The notes: generated by a model not told the origin, from the sequence alone. A stretch of DNA of 51,660 nucleotides from Discostella pseudostelligera (GCA_036940085.1 JALLBK010000002.1:1-51660); one strand, 5' to 3'; numbered from the stretch's first letter, positions 41,425 to 51,660 are shown. Made by a program: numbers and translations.

Positions 41425-43226
41425 ATGGACTTGTGTCATCAAATCGTCGACTTGGAGACTGTCTCTTCACCGATCGAGGAAAACGTTTCATCCTCTACAA
41501 GAGAAGGAGAGCAGCGTCAGCAAAACAACATGTTTTCGACTAGTCGACAGACGAAAGGAATGGGTGTGATGGCACTACTAGTAGTCTTCATCATAACCGT
41601 CACGACAGTATTCGGAATGTTTGCATCGCTGATGAATCCTGGCATGTTGACAAATGGAAAGGAAGTCGTCGATCATGGTATTGATGATAACTCATACCCC
41701 ATTACGCATCTCGAACATGACAAGTACTACGGAAACAACACTTCCCATACTATCTCGGTACCTTCAATCACTGTCAATTCGATTGTGGATGATGGCACTA
41801 CAGCAAACTCTCTGTCTCATCGCTCATTGCCAACAACGACAGGTCCTCCACCACCTGCTGCAGCCACTACTACCACCACTACAACCAAACATTACCCAAC
41901 AGCAAACAGGACTAGTTTCATGACGGCGCGACGACATGTAGTATTCGAGGAGACGAAACAACAACAACTCTCTTTCCGTCGTGGTGATTTGGCCGTCGCT
42001 GTTCCCGGCCTTGGTATCAAGATATGCACCGGTATGCAGGTGAAAGTTATTGCCACGGCAGGTCAACAAATAACACTAGCCGATGGGAGTTCGTCCAAAC
42101 ATAACTTTCATTCCATGCCCGATGGAGCCGCGGTTCTGCCAACCAACAATGGATATGTCTATGTTAGTAATTCAGAAATGAAATCGAATCAAGGAGGAGT
42201 GTACGGATTGTATTTTAGCAATGATGGAAAGGTTCTGGACTATCAACCATTGCTATCTGGATCGACACGTAACTGTGGAGGTGGGCGCACTCCATGGAAT
42301 ACTTGGATAAGTTGTGAAGAATATGGAAAAGGACAATGTTGGCAGATTGGTACGTGCACTCGTCCGAACGATGATCTTTTTGTTGCCAGCGGTTGTAGTT
42401 TGCTTACGTTTTGTTTCGTTGATTGTTGTGTGTCAAACTATCAGATCCATCGAATCGAAATCCACCTCAAATCACAAAACTTGGTGGGACCAAGGGTGGC
42501 AATTATGAATCCGTAGCCGTCGACAATCGCAACAAGTACCAACCAATCTTTTTCATTAGCGAAGATGCTGAGTTTGGGGCACTTCGACGATACACTCCTC
42601 CTCTATCTGGCTCAAAAACAATTCCAAATTGGGATACCCTTCATAGAGCAGGTGGTACTACGGAATACTTGTTGTTTCTCGACAATACACGCTTTACCTG
42701 GACAACGAATGAGCAGGACGGTCGCAATTCTCAATACCAAAACTATCCAAACGTGGAGGGAATCGATTTCCATAATGGATATTTGTACTTTGTCTCGAAG
42801 AAGCTGTTTCAAATGTTTGTTCTGAACTTGGGCAATGGCACCTACACCACAATGTCGACCAAGTTCGGAGGATTCCAACACTCGCCGGATCAAATTATAC
42901 GGAATGGTGGTGGAGACAAGTACCTCTATCTGACTGAAGATGGTGGAAATACCGTAGGTGTCTATTCCATCTGTCGACAGACTGGTGAGCGATATACAAT
43001 ATTTGAAGCCTACAACGGCAGATACAGAAACGATGAGACCACAGGACTTACATTCAGCCCTGACGGTAGCAGGCTCTATGCTGCATTTCAAGATTGTGGA
43101 TGCAATAATTCAGAGAGTGGTATCGATCCGAATTGTGGCTGTTTGTTGGAGTTTAGTCGAAAAGATGGTATGTCATTTGATGGCTCCACTCTTAGTGTTA
43201 AGTTTCATTCATCGAAGATGGTGTAG
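41425..43226 (+). CDS. PhoX-like (DUF839) phosphatase, membrane-anchored, copy 1
   Basis: Two exons, 41425-42349 and 42445-43226, intron 95 bases, phase 1 (QCWQI-D-PSNRN), giving 568 residues. A cytosolic stub of about 45 residues precedes a single membrane segment (GVMALLVVFIITVTTVFGMF), a type II topology. After a Thr/Pro-rich stem the PhoX fold starts near residue 190: RRGDLAVAVPGLGIKICTGM, PNNGYVYVSNSE-like, NCGGGRTPWNTWISCEE (the conserved CAGG-TPWGTW-CEE signature), YESVAVD, FISEDAEFGALRRYTPP, EGIDFHNGYLYFVSK, YLTEDGG, FSPDGSRLYAAFQDCGC. PhoX enzymes are Ca2+/Fe3+ phosphatases releasing phosphate from organic esters outside the cell. The enzymatic role is inferred from family. The substrate is unknown and catalytic residues were not checked against a structure. 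Confidence 0.82.
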
Positions 43227-43982
43227 AGAAAGATAGTATTGTAAGTATTAGTAGTAGTACTAATTGGATGGCCTGATTGGAAGGCCCGGAGAGGGCGAGG
43301 AATCATCTTTCACGTGCTATTCATACTGCGATTGAGTGAGGGTGGGTGGACTATCGTCAGTTGAAGGTCGGCAGTTGAAAAGGTCCTAAGACCTAAGACT
43401 GAACTTAATGCTCGTTCCCCTCGTTACCATACATCACTCAAGCTCTCTAGAGAGTATTGCATCTTTCATCGTCCCATATTCGTCATGTACATGGACTACG
43501 GCATTGCTTGCTCCTCTCGGCTATGTTGGGGTGGCCGCCAAGCTGTAGTCGTTGTAGTAGCAGGGATGATACGTGATGTTGGGTGATGCAAAAGGTGACG
43601 TCGTGTGGGTTATGACCTGTTGTTATGACTATGACTTGATTATGACCATGGCTGTGGTGGCTTGTGAGTTTGAGGAAACGAATTTGAATTCAGATCTTTC
43701 TCGTTTTCATCATTTGAAATGTCCGTTCGATGAATTATCGTCGCCCTTAAACGTAGGAATCAATATTTTCCGATTTGAATTTCCTTTCTCAATCCACATA
43801 TTAAAACAGCGAGAATGGGAGCTTCTAAACTCCATACTACGTAGGATTCGGTACAGGGCAATTGAATGTGTATCATTTGAATTTTGGCGGCAGCGGGAAA
43901 CCGCGCGCGAGGTAAAGATTCATTCCGCGCAACCAAAAAATATCTTATGACATCGGATAACCTGTAACGATGATGTTGAATG
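43227..43982. other. Intergenic region between the PhoX-like genes
   Basis: No supported gene. A plus frame at 43573-43950 has no recognisable content and atypical composition. A single TGACGTC lies at 43596-43602. A palindromic element follows at 43983-44155, before the promoter of the second PhoX-like gene. Confidence 0.5.
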
Positions 43983-44155
43983 TTGGATCTGTCACAGCTA
44001 ATCCTGGAAATACCAGAATCCTGGAACTGACCATGTATTTCCAGGATTACATGCAATTTTTGCATGTATTTCCGGCATTACATGGACTTTTTCCCAGCTT
44101 TATCCATCTAAATCCGAGATTCTGGTATTTCCAGGATTAGCTGCTACAGATCCAA
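43983..44155. repeat. 173-base palindromic (MITE-like) element
   Basis: Inverted arms of 38 bases at 43983-44020 and 44118-44155 match except at two positions. They start TTGGATCTGT and include CTAATCCTGGAAATACCAG. Between them the half-motif ATTTCCAGGATTACATGCA is repeated in altered form and contains a smaller hairpin CATGCAA-TTT-TTGCATG. No coding content. I could not identify target-site duplications. Confidence 0.75.
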
Positions 44156-44292
44156 ATCGGGGTACGATACCACAAGATGTTGGCTTGGGCTTCGTAGAAT
44201 TCATCAGTGCTACATCCAATGATGCCCCATGGGATCATAATTTCATAATTTACAGATTTACATGACCATCGCACATACACCTTCCACACACC

Positions 44293-46287
44293 ATGATTGC
44301 GAGCATCAACAAAAACAACAATGAAGACGTGGAGTTGGAGGCTGCTGCTGATGCCGCTCGTCGTGGTACCTCCTCGTCGTCGTCGTCTAGCAACAGCAGC
44401 AACAAGATCAACATGACGAAGGCGGTAGTGACAGCTTTTGTACTCTGCGTCGCTTGTATTGCTACTGCCGTCGTAGTCGTTGCCGCTTCTTCAAGAAGTG
44501 GTGCTGCTACTACTACTGGTCGTCGTGCCGGTCATAGCGCCGTCATCAAAGAATCAACAAGCCACCAGCGGATGTTATGGGAGAATGTCACCAGCAGCTT
44601 CCTCATCGTCGAGCCGCTTGTCGAGGAGGTGGAGAATGCCACCGCCGTCGAAAACGCCACTATCGCCACCCCTCCCGCCATTGATGAAGCGGCCGTCGCT
44701 GTTGCCACCGCTGCTGCCGACGTCGTCGATGCTATCACTGCTGTTGCTACTGCTGAGCCTACTTCTTCCATCATCGTCAGCGAAGTGTCCATCATGGCCA
44801 CCACATCCTCTCCTTCTTCCCGACCCACTACGAAATCTCCCACGGCCAAACCATCTACAGCCAAACCAACCACGAAACAACCAACATCCAAACCATCGAC
44901 GAAGATGCCAACGAAGAAACCGGTCACTCCCACACGTCAACCAACACCACTTCCAACATTGGCTCCTACAATAATCAAACCATTTGTCCGTGGTGATCTC
45001 GCCATCACAGTTGCCTCACTCGGTATCAAAATATGCACCGGCATGTCTGTCAAACTAATTGCCAAATCAGGACAAAAGGTTGCCTATGCCAATGGATCGA
45101 CTTCCAGTATTACCTTTCATAAAGTTCCCGATGGTGCTGGGATTATCCCCGTAGCCAGTACTGGCGGGTATGTCTACGTTAGTAATTCCGAAGGCGGATC
45201 TGGCTCCGGTGGTGTGTATGGGATATATTTTGATAGTGCTGGTAAAGTTACCAACTATGTGAAATATTTAGGTGGAACGACATGGAATTGTGGTGGAGGG
45301 AAGACACCGTGGGATACGTGGGTTTCGTGTGAGGAGCATTCGTTGGGTCAATGTTGGCAGATTGGTACGTTCATTTTGTTGTTGTTGGTTGTTTCTTGGT
45401 CATGATACACTCTATTTGACAATGTACAATGACTAACATACTTCTTTGTCTTCGCCTTGTATCATCATGATGCTGGTATGTGGAATGCATTAACAGATCC
45501 GAATCCTTCTAATATGAAAGCAACAAAGACTCTAGTGGGTGGTGCCGGCGGATACTATGAGTCCTTTGCCGTGGACAACCGTATCCCCACCAAACCGGTC
45601 GTCTTTGTTACGGAAGATGCCTCGAATGGAGCATTACGCAAATACACTCCTCCGGCGTCATCAACTAGTGCTGGTGGTAATTTCAATGCCTTGCATACCT
45701 CCGGTGGAACCTACGAGTATTTGGTGTTCTTGAATAGCACTCATTTTAAATGGTCGACTAGTTTATCGGAGGGGCGTACTTCTCAACAGAAGTATTATGC
45801 TTACTCTGAAGGTATCGATTTCCACAATGGATTCTTGTACTTTGTTTCGAAGACGTTGTACAAAATGTTTGTGCTGAATTTGGATACGAAAACTTATACC
45901 ACAATGTCAACTCAATTCGGATCGTTGGGTACTGGCGGTGGCGCGTTCAATCACCAACCCGATCAAATTGTTCGTAATGGTGGTGATTATCTCTACTTGA
46001 CCGAAGATGGAGGAGTTTCTCCGGGTATATATGCTCTGCATAAGCCCACTGGGGCCAAGTATGCCATAGTTCAGGGATATTCCAGCGCATTGCAGTATGA
46101 TGAAACTGCCGGACTTGCGTTCAGCCCCGACGGTCGTAAAATGTATACTGCATTCCAAGATTGTGGGTGTCTGTTGGAGTTTAGCCGTGATGATGGAAAG
46201 TCGTTTGATGGGGATACACTAGATGTGAAATTTCACTCGCCAACACAGGTGTTTCGAAGAGGATTGAAGGATATGGAACAACGTTGA
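44293..46287 (+). CDS. PhoX-like (DUF839) phosphatase, membrane-anchored, copy 2
   Basis: Two exons, 44293-45364 and 45497-46287, intron 132 bases at exactly the position of copy 1 (QCWQI-D-PNPS), with the same donor context GATTGGTACGT. Product 620 residues. Type II topology: poly-Ser stub, membrane segment TAFVLCVACIATAVVVVAA (about 44-62), then a stem of Ala/Val/Asp and a SPTAKPSTAKPTTKQ-type Pro/Thr/Lys linker (about 175-230). The catalytic region has RGDLAITVASLGIKICTGM, GGYVYVSNSE, NCGGGKTPWDTWVSCEE, YESFAVDN, FVTEDASNGALRKYTPP, EGIDFHNGFLYFVSK, YLTEDGG and AFQDCGC. It lacks the extra Cys insert (NNSESGIDPNCGC) of copy 1. Expected to hydrolyse extracellular or luminal phosphoesters. The linkers differ completely between copies while the domain is conserved, suggesting different surface placement. 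Confidence 0.82.
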
Positions 46288-46829
46288 GTTTCAGATAACT
46301 GTATGTTTGTTTGTTATCGATTGCAGTAGTAGAAGAAGGAATAGTACGATAGTAAATAGTAGTATACTTGTTGGAATGATGGAACAATTTGACTTATGGT
46401 GCACGGGTGGCTGTAGCTGATAGTCATGGAGCAGAGAAAGCTTAAGAATGCAAAACTTAACAGAACAAAGTCCTTAAATTAGACAATGTTTCATTCAGCA
46501 TTTCACTCTCCTGTTGTGCTTGAAGAAGAGCACCATGGTGGTGGTAAAATCTACCTCCTAGATTTATGAGCTTAGACTACAACTAGAAGGTGGCTACAGC
46601 ACTTACGTGGCTGTGACCGTTGGCTATTGATAGAGTGCTGGCCCAGATATTACCCGGATATTACCCGGGTAATCCCGCATATGGCGCGGTGCGTCGCGCC
46701 ATACTTGGTCCGTAGTCTGTCCATTGCTACAGTGCTACACTGAGAAGAAGAACTGCACACAAAGGACTAAGGAGATTACACAGCATCGCCATCATCACAT
46801 CATTTTAGTTAAGGGCATGAACCGGCAGG
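46288..46829. other. Gene-free region with palindromes
   Basis: It contains two direct GATATTACCCGG units (about 46647-46668) overlapping the 14-base palindrome ATTACCCGGGTAAT (about 46660-46673). A 9-base-stem hairpin TATGGCGCG-6-CGCGCCATA follows at 46680-46703. The unusual CG-rich palindromes contrast with their AT-rich surroundings. No coding sequence is supported. Confidence 0.55.
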
Positions 46830-47460
46830 GGTCCATGCCTCAGTCCACATTCCATTCTCAAAAGAGTAGGTGCATATGCAGACATGCCACACCACAAGAA
46901 GAGTGGTCATGGCTTGCACTGGAACTTATTTGCAATGGTGCACAATTGATCCCCAGCTTGGTACTTCTTGGTGTTGATAGTCCATCCAAATGGAGTGGGT
47001 GTTGAAGTTGTAACTACCTTGATGTATGCCACCAGGGTATGCTGTGGGAACATCAGCAGTGGGTGCCAACGTATCATTGCATGGGCCAAAAATGGTCCAA
47101 GCCATGTAGTAGTCATATTGTTCACCAGAGGTAAATCCTTTCTGGTTGCAGTATCCTGAATAGTGCCACTTGATCACCAGATTTGTTGTGTACTTGGGCT
47201 GTGGAGTCATACCCCTCAGTACTCCTCAGCGGGACAGCCAGCAATGACCACAGACCACACTCCCTGGGGTGAAAGTTGGGCTCATTGTTGGTTCAACTGT
47301 GTCAGAGCAGTCTCCAATGTATTGCCCACCACCCCAATCCCCAATGAGGCAGCACTGCCACTAGCACTAGTATTAGATGCAATTGGAATTGGGCTGACTT
47401 GCCCATAATGCCAAGAGTATGGCCATGCCTTGCACTTGTAAATTGGATAGCAGTGTGATG
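46830..47460 (-). pseudogene. Decayed gene for tandem Cys-rich secreted modules
   Basis: Conserved fragments appear in order on the minus strand but in different frames. IYKCKAWPYSWHYGQ comes first, then DWGGGQYIGDCSDTVEPTMS. Next come VIAGCPAEEY, then IKWHYSGYCNQKGFTSGEQY with MAWTIFGPCNDTLAPT. The last are GWTINTKKYQAGDQL, NKFQCKP, WCGMSAYAPT and NGMWTEAWTPAGS. They form about three copies of a module W-YxAGD-(Y/F)xCK-WPxxxxC-AWTxxGxC-GTxxPT. I associate it with diatom secreted proteins, and it loosely resembles chitin-binding CBM5/12 (YxxGD and aromatic residues). At least three frameshifts and two stops are visible. Alternatively some breaks could be unmapped introns, but their density makes decay more likely. 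Confidence 0.55.
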
Positions 47461-47785
47461 GATTTGACTACACTCACTTCATCATTTTCCTTATGCTTGG
47501 TAATGTCTCCTGCAGTGCATACATCTGAGCAACCAAGCATACTGCCAGGAGGTGATTGAATGCTCCCTGTAGACAGAAAAGGCTATTCCGTCAGTTCTTG
47601 TCATGAAGATGACTTCATCTTTAGGCTATACTTACCTGGCTAAAAATGCTGAACACTCATTGCGACCTGATCAGGGCAATGGCCCACCACAAAAAGAAGA
47701 GCAAGAATGTCCTCTGCAGAATCTCTGCACCTGCACAATCACCTGCACAACCCATCTTTGCTTAACCTCAGCACCTATTGCACAC
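47461..47785. other. Non-coding spacer, no gene seen
   Basis: Between the Cys-module remnant and the minisatellite. Short frames only. It is CA/TG-rich like the rest of the right end. Confidence 0.4.
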
Positions 47786-48014
47786 CTCTGCACCTCAACA
47801 CCTCAACACCTCTGCACCTCCATATCTGTATCTGCACCTCTGCACCACTGCTGAACCTCTGCACCTCTGCACCTCTGCAATTCCATATCTGCACCTCTGC
47901 ACCTCTGCTGCACCTCTGCTGAACCTCTTCTGAACCTCTGCTGAACCTCTGCTGAAGAACCTCTGCTGAACCTCTGCTGAACCTCTGCTGAACCTCTGCA
48001 CCTGCACCTCTGCA
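47786..48014. repeat. Minisatellite of CTCTGCACC and CTCTGCTGAAC units
   Basis: About 230 bases of interleaved 9- and 12-base units, mainly CACCTCTG and GAACCTCTGCT. The 12-base units are multiples of three, so several minus frames stay open and spell EVQQRFSRGSA-like repeats. I regard these as a by-product rather than genes. Confidence 0.85.
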
Positions 48015-48399
48015 TCATTCCAAAGATATGATCTAAGGTTCCTTGGCTGAACAGACAAAGGCTTCTTAGTCAGCTGTGTAGGGCTTGCCATGCGGTGGGT
48101 TCATGGGTGGGAGGTGGGAGCAACTGAAGGACTTGCTGTCAGTGCATTCATGGGACAAGTGTTTGGAGGTGGAAAGCATTTGCTTGGTAGCAGTAGGCAG
48201 TAGGCAGTAGCAACAACATATTAGGTGTTGCAAACAACATCCACAAACACAAAGCCCCCCAACCCCATCCTACAGAATTGCATGCATGCCCTGCTCAGCA
48301 AGAGGAACTGATTAAGTTCTCACCAGTATATCATGACCTATGTAATTACAAGAAACTTGAGGACCAATGCATGCTAAGTTAGTATGGACTTCTCTAAAG

Positions 48400-48780
48400 A
48401 CAATTACCATTCTTGTATCCCCAGCCAATTCCAATTGCATACCAAGAAAAAATCACCTTAACAAGAGTTTTGACAATGTTCGTAACTGTCCCATTTCCTT
48501 TACCAGCACTCTCACATACTACCTCATTTCCAATGCAAATATGTACCACCCATGGGATGGTTGCATTGGAACAAGCCATAATAGTTCCAGAACAGCTGCC
48601 ATCTTTGCATACTTAGCCAATCTAAGAGTTGGATCAAGAACTAGTCCAGACACAGCCGCTTGCGGCTCCTGTTACATTCTGATGTGCAGGTGGTGGTGCC
48701 AAGATAGCCATAAACAACTCCATTGATGCAACATAGCCTACCATGCAAACTATCATTTTCTGTGCCATAAAGACTGAAGA
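48400..48780 (-). pseudogene. Remnant of a GSCxGxxAC-type Cys-rich repeat protein
   Basis: Minus-strand fragments CCINGVVYGYLGTTTCTSECN (shifted frame), then CKDGSCSGTIMACSNATIPW, ICIGNEVVCESAGKG and NGTVTNIVKTLVK. They resemble a tandem module in which SCxGxxAC alternates with IGNxSCxxxxxC and GNGTVTIG. I recall this from diatom and brown-algal secreted proteins (from memory, not checked). Frames are interrupted by stops and shifts. It may be the upstream part of the same decayed gene as 46830-47460. Confidence 0.4.
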
Positions 48781-49127
48781 CTGAAGTATCTTGCTGGTGG
48801 TGGTGTGGTGCTGGTGGTGTTTCTATTACTAGTAACAACAACAACTGCATCAATTGTGCTAGATCACGCATCTGCAGAGACCCCCTAACACCACCACCAC
48901 TCCTGAGTATGCATGCTGATGCTGGTGAAATGATTCTTGTTGTACCCCCAGCACCCGCAGTGTGTGCACCAGCACCAGCATGGCAGTGAGACCATTGATT
49001 GTGATAGAGCATCTGCTGCTGTTGTGGTAGTGCTGGTGATCACTGCTGCTTCATTGTGGTGAGGCAGAAGAGAGGTGGAATTCATCAGTCATCCATAAGA
49101 ACTTAGTAATTTTAAATTAGGGTGCTA

Positions 49128-49181
49128 AGGAGGAGGAAGAGGAAGAGGAAGAGGATGAGGAGGAGGAGGAGGAGGAGGAGG
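49128..49181. repeat. GGA/GAA purine microsatellite
   Basis: Interrupted array of AGGAGG and AGGAAG triplets, entirely purine on the plus strand except for single T positions. Low-complexity DNA that could form triplex structures. Confidence 0.9.
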
Positions 49182-49910
49182 GTATTGGTTAGTCATCTGT
49201 ATCTTCCTGACATGAAAAGGAGGACAGCACACATGTTGGCTGTGAGTGCTGAAGAAGTACAGTAAGCTTAGTATAACTGAATTGTATGACATATGACAGT
49301 AAAATTGATCCATGATGCAAGGAAAAATAGGCCAAGGAAGAGTCATTGTCATGTGGTATTGCTTCTGGCTTCTGGTGGAGGAGTTGTGGGAGAGGCTGGA
49401 GGTGGTGATGTGGTTGCAACATCATCTGTTTGAATGTTGATGGTATTGAAGTTGGGACTGGTGGCAGTGATGGAGTGTATGTTGGGATCAGGACAAGGAC
49501 ATCATGTCTTAACAAATGCAAATCATTTGGAGAATGTTGGAGGAGTGATGGTGGGAACTGGTGGTGTCATTGTCACAGCCACTGGAGTCAAATGTCAAAT
49601 GCAAAGGAGGAGGCTGCCAATGAAGAGTCATTGTCATCAGATATCAGATGGTGGTGTATTGCTAGAGTTGGAGTGGTGGTGCTGGGATGCAGGAGTGCTT
49701 TGGTGAAAATAGCAAGATGCTTGAATGTTGATTTTATTGGTGGAGGAGTGTTGGTGTTGGGGCATGGTGTCACAGTTCAAATTATTTAATGAATGTTTGT
49801 GAAGCAATGGGAATGGGAACTGCTGTACCTGCTACCTGCAACAGCTGCTGGATATGTTTCTTGAATGCAAAGAAGAATTTGGAAAATGTGGAATTTGAAA
49901 ATGACCATGA

Positions 49911-49913
49911 ATC

Positions 49914-49986
<73 letters not shown>

Positions 49987-50006
49987 CATTATTCATTATT
50001 CATCAT
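49911..50006. repeat. Heptamer array (ATCATTC)n
   Basis: About 13 tandem copies of ATCATTC, the last few varying to ATTATTC. The seven-base period resembles telomeric repeats in length, but the unit lacks the G-rich strand of TTTAGGG or TTAGGG, so it is a plain microsatellite. Confidence 0.9.
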
Positions 50007-51629
50007 CCACAGGCTGATGTGATCAGGAGGATTCTAGTGGTTGTAGTGGTAGCTGGTAGCAGGGGAAGGAACATTAGTATGGGAAGAGGAATTTGGTGTG
50101 ATGTTGTGGATGATGCTAACAAGGATAGTCAAGAACAAGAATAAGAAGTACTAGAACTAGTACTAGTAGGAGGACGAGGAGGAATTTTGAGCAACAGACT
50201 AACAAGAACAGGCTGAGAGTGGAGAGAATCATAATGCTGATGCTAAGGTTGCTTTTCACATTCAAAGAGAATCATGATCATGATCTGGAGCTAGAACAAT
50301 GGGTGGATGAGCTCCTTGTTGTAGTTGGTTGTAAGTTAGGTTCTGGGTCCAACCTCCACATGAACAGGATACAACTAGTAGTGGGGAAAGTGAGGCCTGT
50401 CTGCGACTGATCCGGGTGCTAGGACACCTGGGTACTACTTCCACATACACATATGATGATGTCATACTATATACTATGAGTGCCCCTCTTTAGCCCCCTC
50501 TGTACACCTGCAATGCAGCCTACAGCCTCATAGAAGATAGAATCCCTTGAGGCAGCAGTTGCATGCAAGAAATACTATTTATATGCCAATTGCCACTACA
50601 CAATGCCAATCACCAATCCTCGCCAGTACCACCATGAACCCCTTTGCTCACATTTTCATCTCCTCCTCATGCAACTCTTGATCCCTATCTACTCAGTGGC
50701 AGGAAGATAGTACGGTAAGATATTGCTGTAATGTGCTTGTCCCATTCTTGCTCTAACTCACCTTCACCTTTCTCATCTCTCAAGCTGTTGCCCGCACCAA
50801 GTTAAGGGGTGGAGGAGGAGAATGTTGGAGGTTTGTGATGGAGGAGATGCAAGAATACTACTAGTACTACACTAGTTAATAAGATGTGAAGAAATAATAT
50901 TGGCAAATGCAATATGCAGCCACCCCATCTGCCCCTCTTTAGCCCCTTTGCACACCTACAAGCAACAATGAAGCCAAAGCCTAGTGATACAGCTACAGCC
51001 TCACAGTCACAGCAGAAGGCGGCCCTGGGATCAGCAGCAGGAACCAGAAATGGGTATCCATGTCCATGTCCCTAGTATTGTAAGTGTAAGTGGTTGATGG
51101 AGTGTCCTCATCACTCCTCAGCAGGATAACGATGATTATGATTCAAAGTAGAAGAGAAGCAGCAGTGCTATTATCACTATCACAACATAGTATGAGGAGT
51201 AGTACTTATGAGTATGGTAGTGGGATGATGAGGATGCATGTAGAGTAGATTTTTGTTTAGGCAGATGCTTTGAGGAAGATCAATGATGATGCAAGATGGT
51301 ACATCAAATACTGAGCGGGGAACACATAGTAGAGAGGTAATATCATGCTGCAAAGGCCTCCACACTAGGAGCAGGAGCGAGACACCCCACCTAGCTTGTT
51401 GATGTTGACAAGTGGGGCCTTGTTCCTCTCCATCCCGGGACCCGGGACAGACAACTTACAACTTGCCATAAGTTGCTATGTCTCTGCCAAAAATGGATTT
51501 CATCCAGAATCCTTAGTGGGAGCAGCTCCATGTGTGCAAGGATCACAAGCCAACCTCCAGTATGGCAATAGAATGGCAATGAATGGTCTATGGTATGTCA
51601 AGGGTCATCTTACACATTAGAAAATCCTC

Positions 51630-51660
51630 GCGTCTCTCCCTCTCTCCCTCCCTCCCTCCC
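51630..51660. repeat. CT-rich run at the window edge
   Basis: CTCTCCCTCTCT followed by CCCTCCCT repeats up to the end of the window. The repeat probably continues beyond it. Confidence 0.85.

Larger units (their letters stand above)
48781..51660. other. Gene-poor, repeat-rich right end
   Basis: No supported genes. Minus-strand frames around 49400-49790 are Thr/Pro/Ser-rich (SPPPASPTTPPPEA) and may be further eroded linker sequence. The rest is CA/TG-rich with many short simple repeats: purine triplets at 49128-49181, a heptamer array at 49911-50006, repeated CTAGTACTAGT-like palindromes near 50150-50170 and 50860-50875, and a polypyrimidine run at 51630-51660. Confidence 0.5.

Noticed and set aside
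43573..43950. 125-codon plus-strand frame between the PhoX-like genes
   Set aside because: No recognisable domain, mixed composition, runs through likely intergenic DNA with no splice or start context that stands out.
44532..44940. Two minus-strand frames over the stem of PhoX-like copy 2
   Set aside because: They mirror the repetitive Ala/Val/Asp and Pro/Thr/Lys codons on the plus strand.
46640..46703. Possible replication origin of a circular single-stranded DNA virus (stem-loop with TATTAC)
   Set aside because: The sequence before TATTAC is AGA or GGA, which does not fit the NANTATTAC consensus, and no replication protein remnant was seen nearby.
47795..48091. Open minus-strand frames rich in EVQQRFSRGSA repeats
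   Set aside because: They are forced by a minisatellite whose unit lacks stop codons; several frames are open at once.
49911..50006. Telomere-like heptamer array
   Set aside because: The unit ATCATTC has no G-rich strand and does not match plant/stramenopile TTTAGGG or animal TTAGGG.
1..51660. CRISPR arrays, rRNA and tRNA genes, bacterial operons
   Set aside because: No regularly spaced repeats with unique spacers, no cloverleaf with a TTCGANNC loop, and no rRNA-like stretch was found by eye. A covariance-model scan would be needed to exclude divergent tRNAs or snRNAs.

Overview
The window reads as nuclear DNA of a stramenopile alga, most likely a centric diatom. Genes are interrupted by short GT-AG introns (roughly 70-200 bases). 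Proteins carry long Ser/Thr/Asn/Gln homopolymers. Surface proteins have Pro-Thr-Lys linkers and cysteine-rich repeats of a kind I associate with diatoms, and there are no operons or Shine-Dalgarno sites. The species assignment is inference.

Layout. 0-3.4 kb: a broken gene (frameshift plus in-frame stop) and an unrecognised membrane or secreted protein on the minus strand. 3.9-10.6 kb: two tandem six-exon Na+/H+ exchangers of the SOS1/CPA1 type with identical intron positions. 10.9-12.7 kb: a PDZ-domain protein and two weakly supported small genes. 12.9-16.9 kb: a three-exon SWI3/SMARCC subunit of a SWI/SNF remodeller. 18.3-23.4 kb: a head-to-head inverted duplication of a TPR-SET methyltransferase-like gene, with the minus-strand copy decayed. 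23.7-24.9 kb: a secreted protein with three Cys repeats and an expansin-like double-psi barrel. 25.7-32.9 kb: a very large DDT-WHIM-PHD chromatin protein ending in four copies of an undescribed helical repeat. 33.5-34.3 kb: a FUN14-like membrane protein. 34.9-36.8 kb: an acidic protein with a large internal duplication. 37.2-40.7 kb: a MORC-like GHKL ATPase that carries a fifth copy of the same repeat. 41.4-46.3 kb: two tandem PhoX-like (DUF839) phosphatases built as type II membrane proteins. 46.3-51.7 kb: gene-poor, repeat-rich DNA with remnants of cysteine-rich secreted protein genes.

How the parts relate. Between 12.9 and 40.7 kb at least four genes belong to chromatin regulation: SWI3, TPR-SET, DDT-PHD and MORC-like. 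E2F-like CCCGCC sites lie upstream of SWI3, TPR-SET, MORC-like and the acidic gene. The novel repeat links the PHD protein with the MORC-like ATPase, and short C-terminal motifs link the MORC-like ATPase, the acidic protein and the broken gene at the left end. This is the best candidate for an undescribed chromatin-associated protein network. Separately, the two exchangers share CRE-type TGACGTC palindromes upstream, and two unrelated promoters carry arrays of an identical G-box element.

Exon joins were chosen by reading phase, GT-AG borders and, where possible, paralogue comparison. No database search or transcript data were available.
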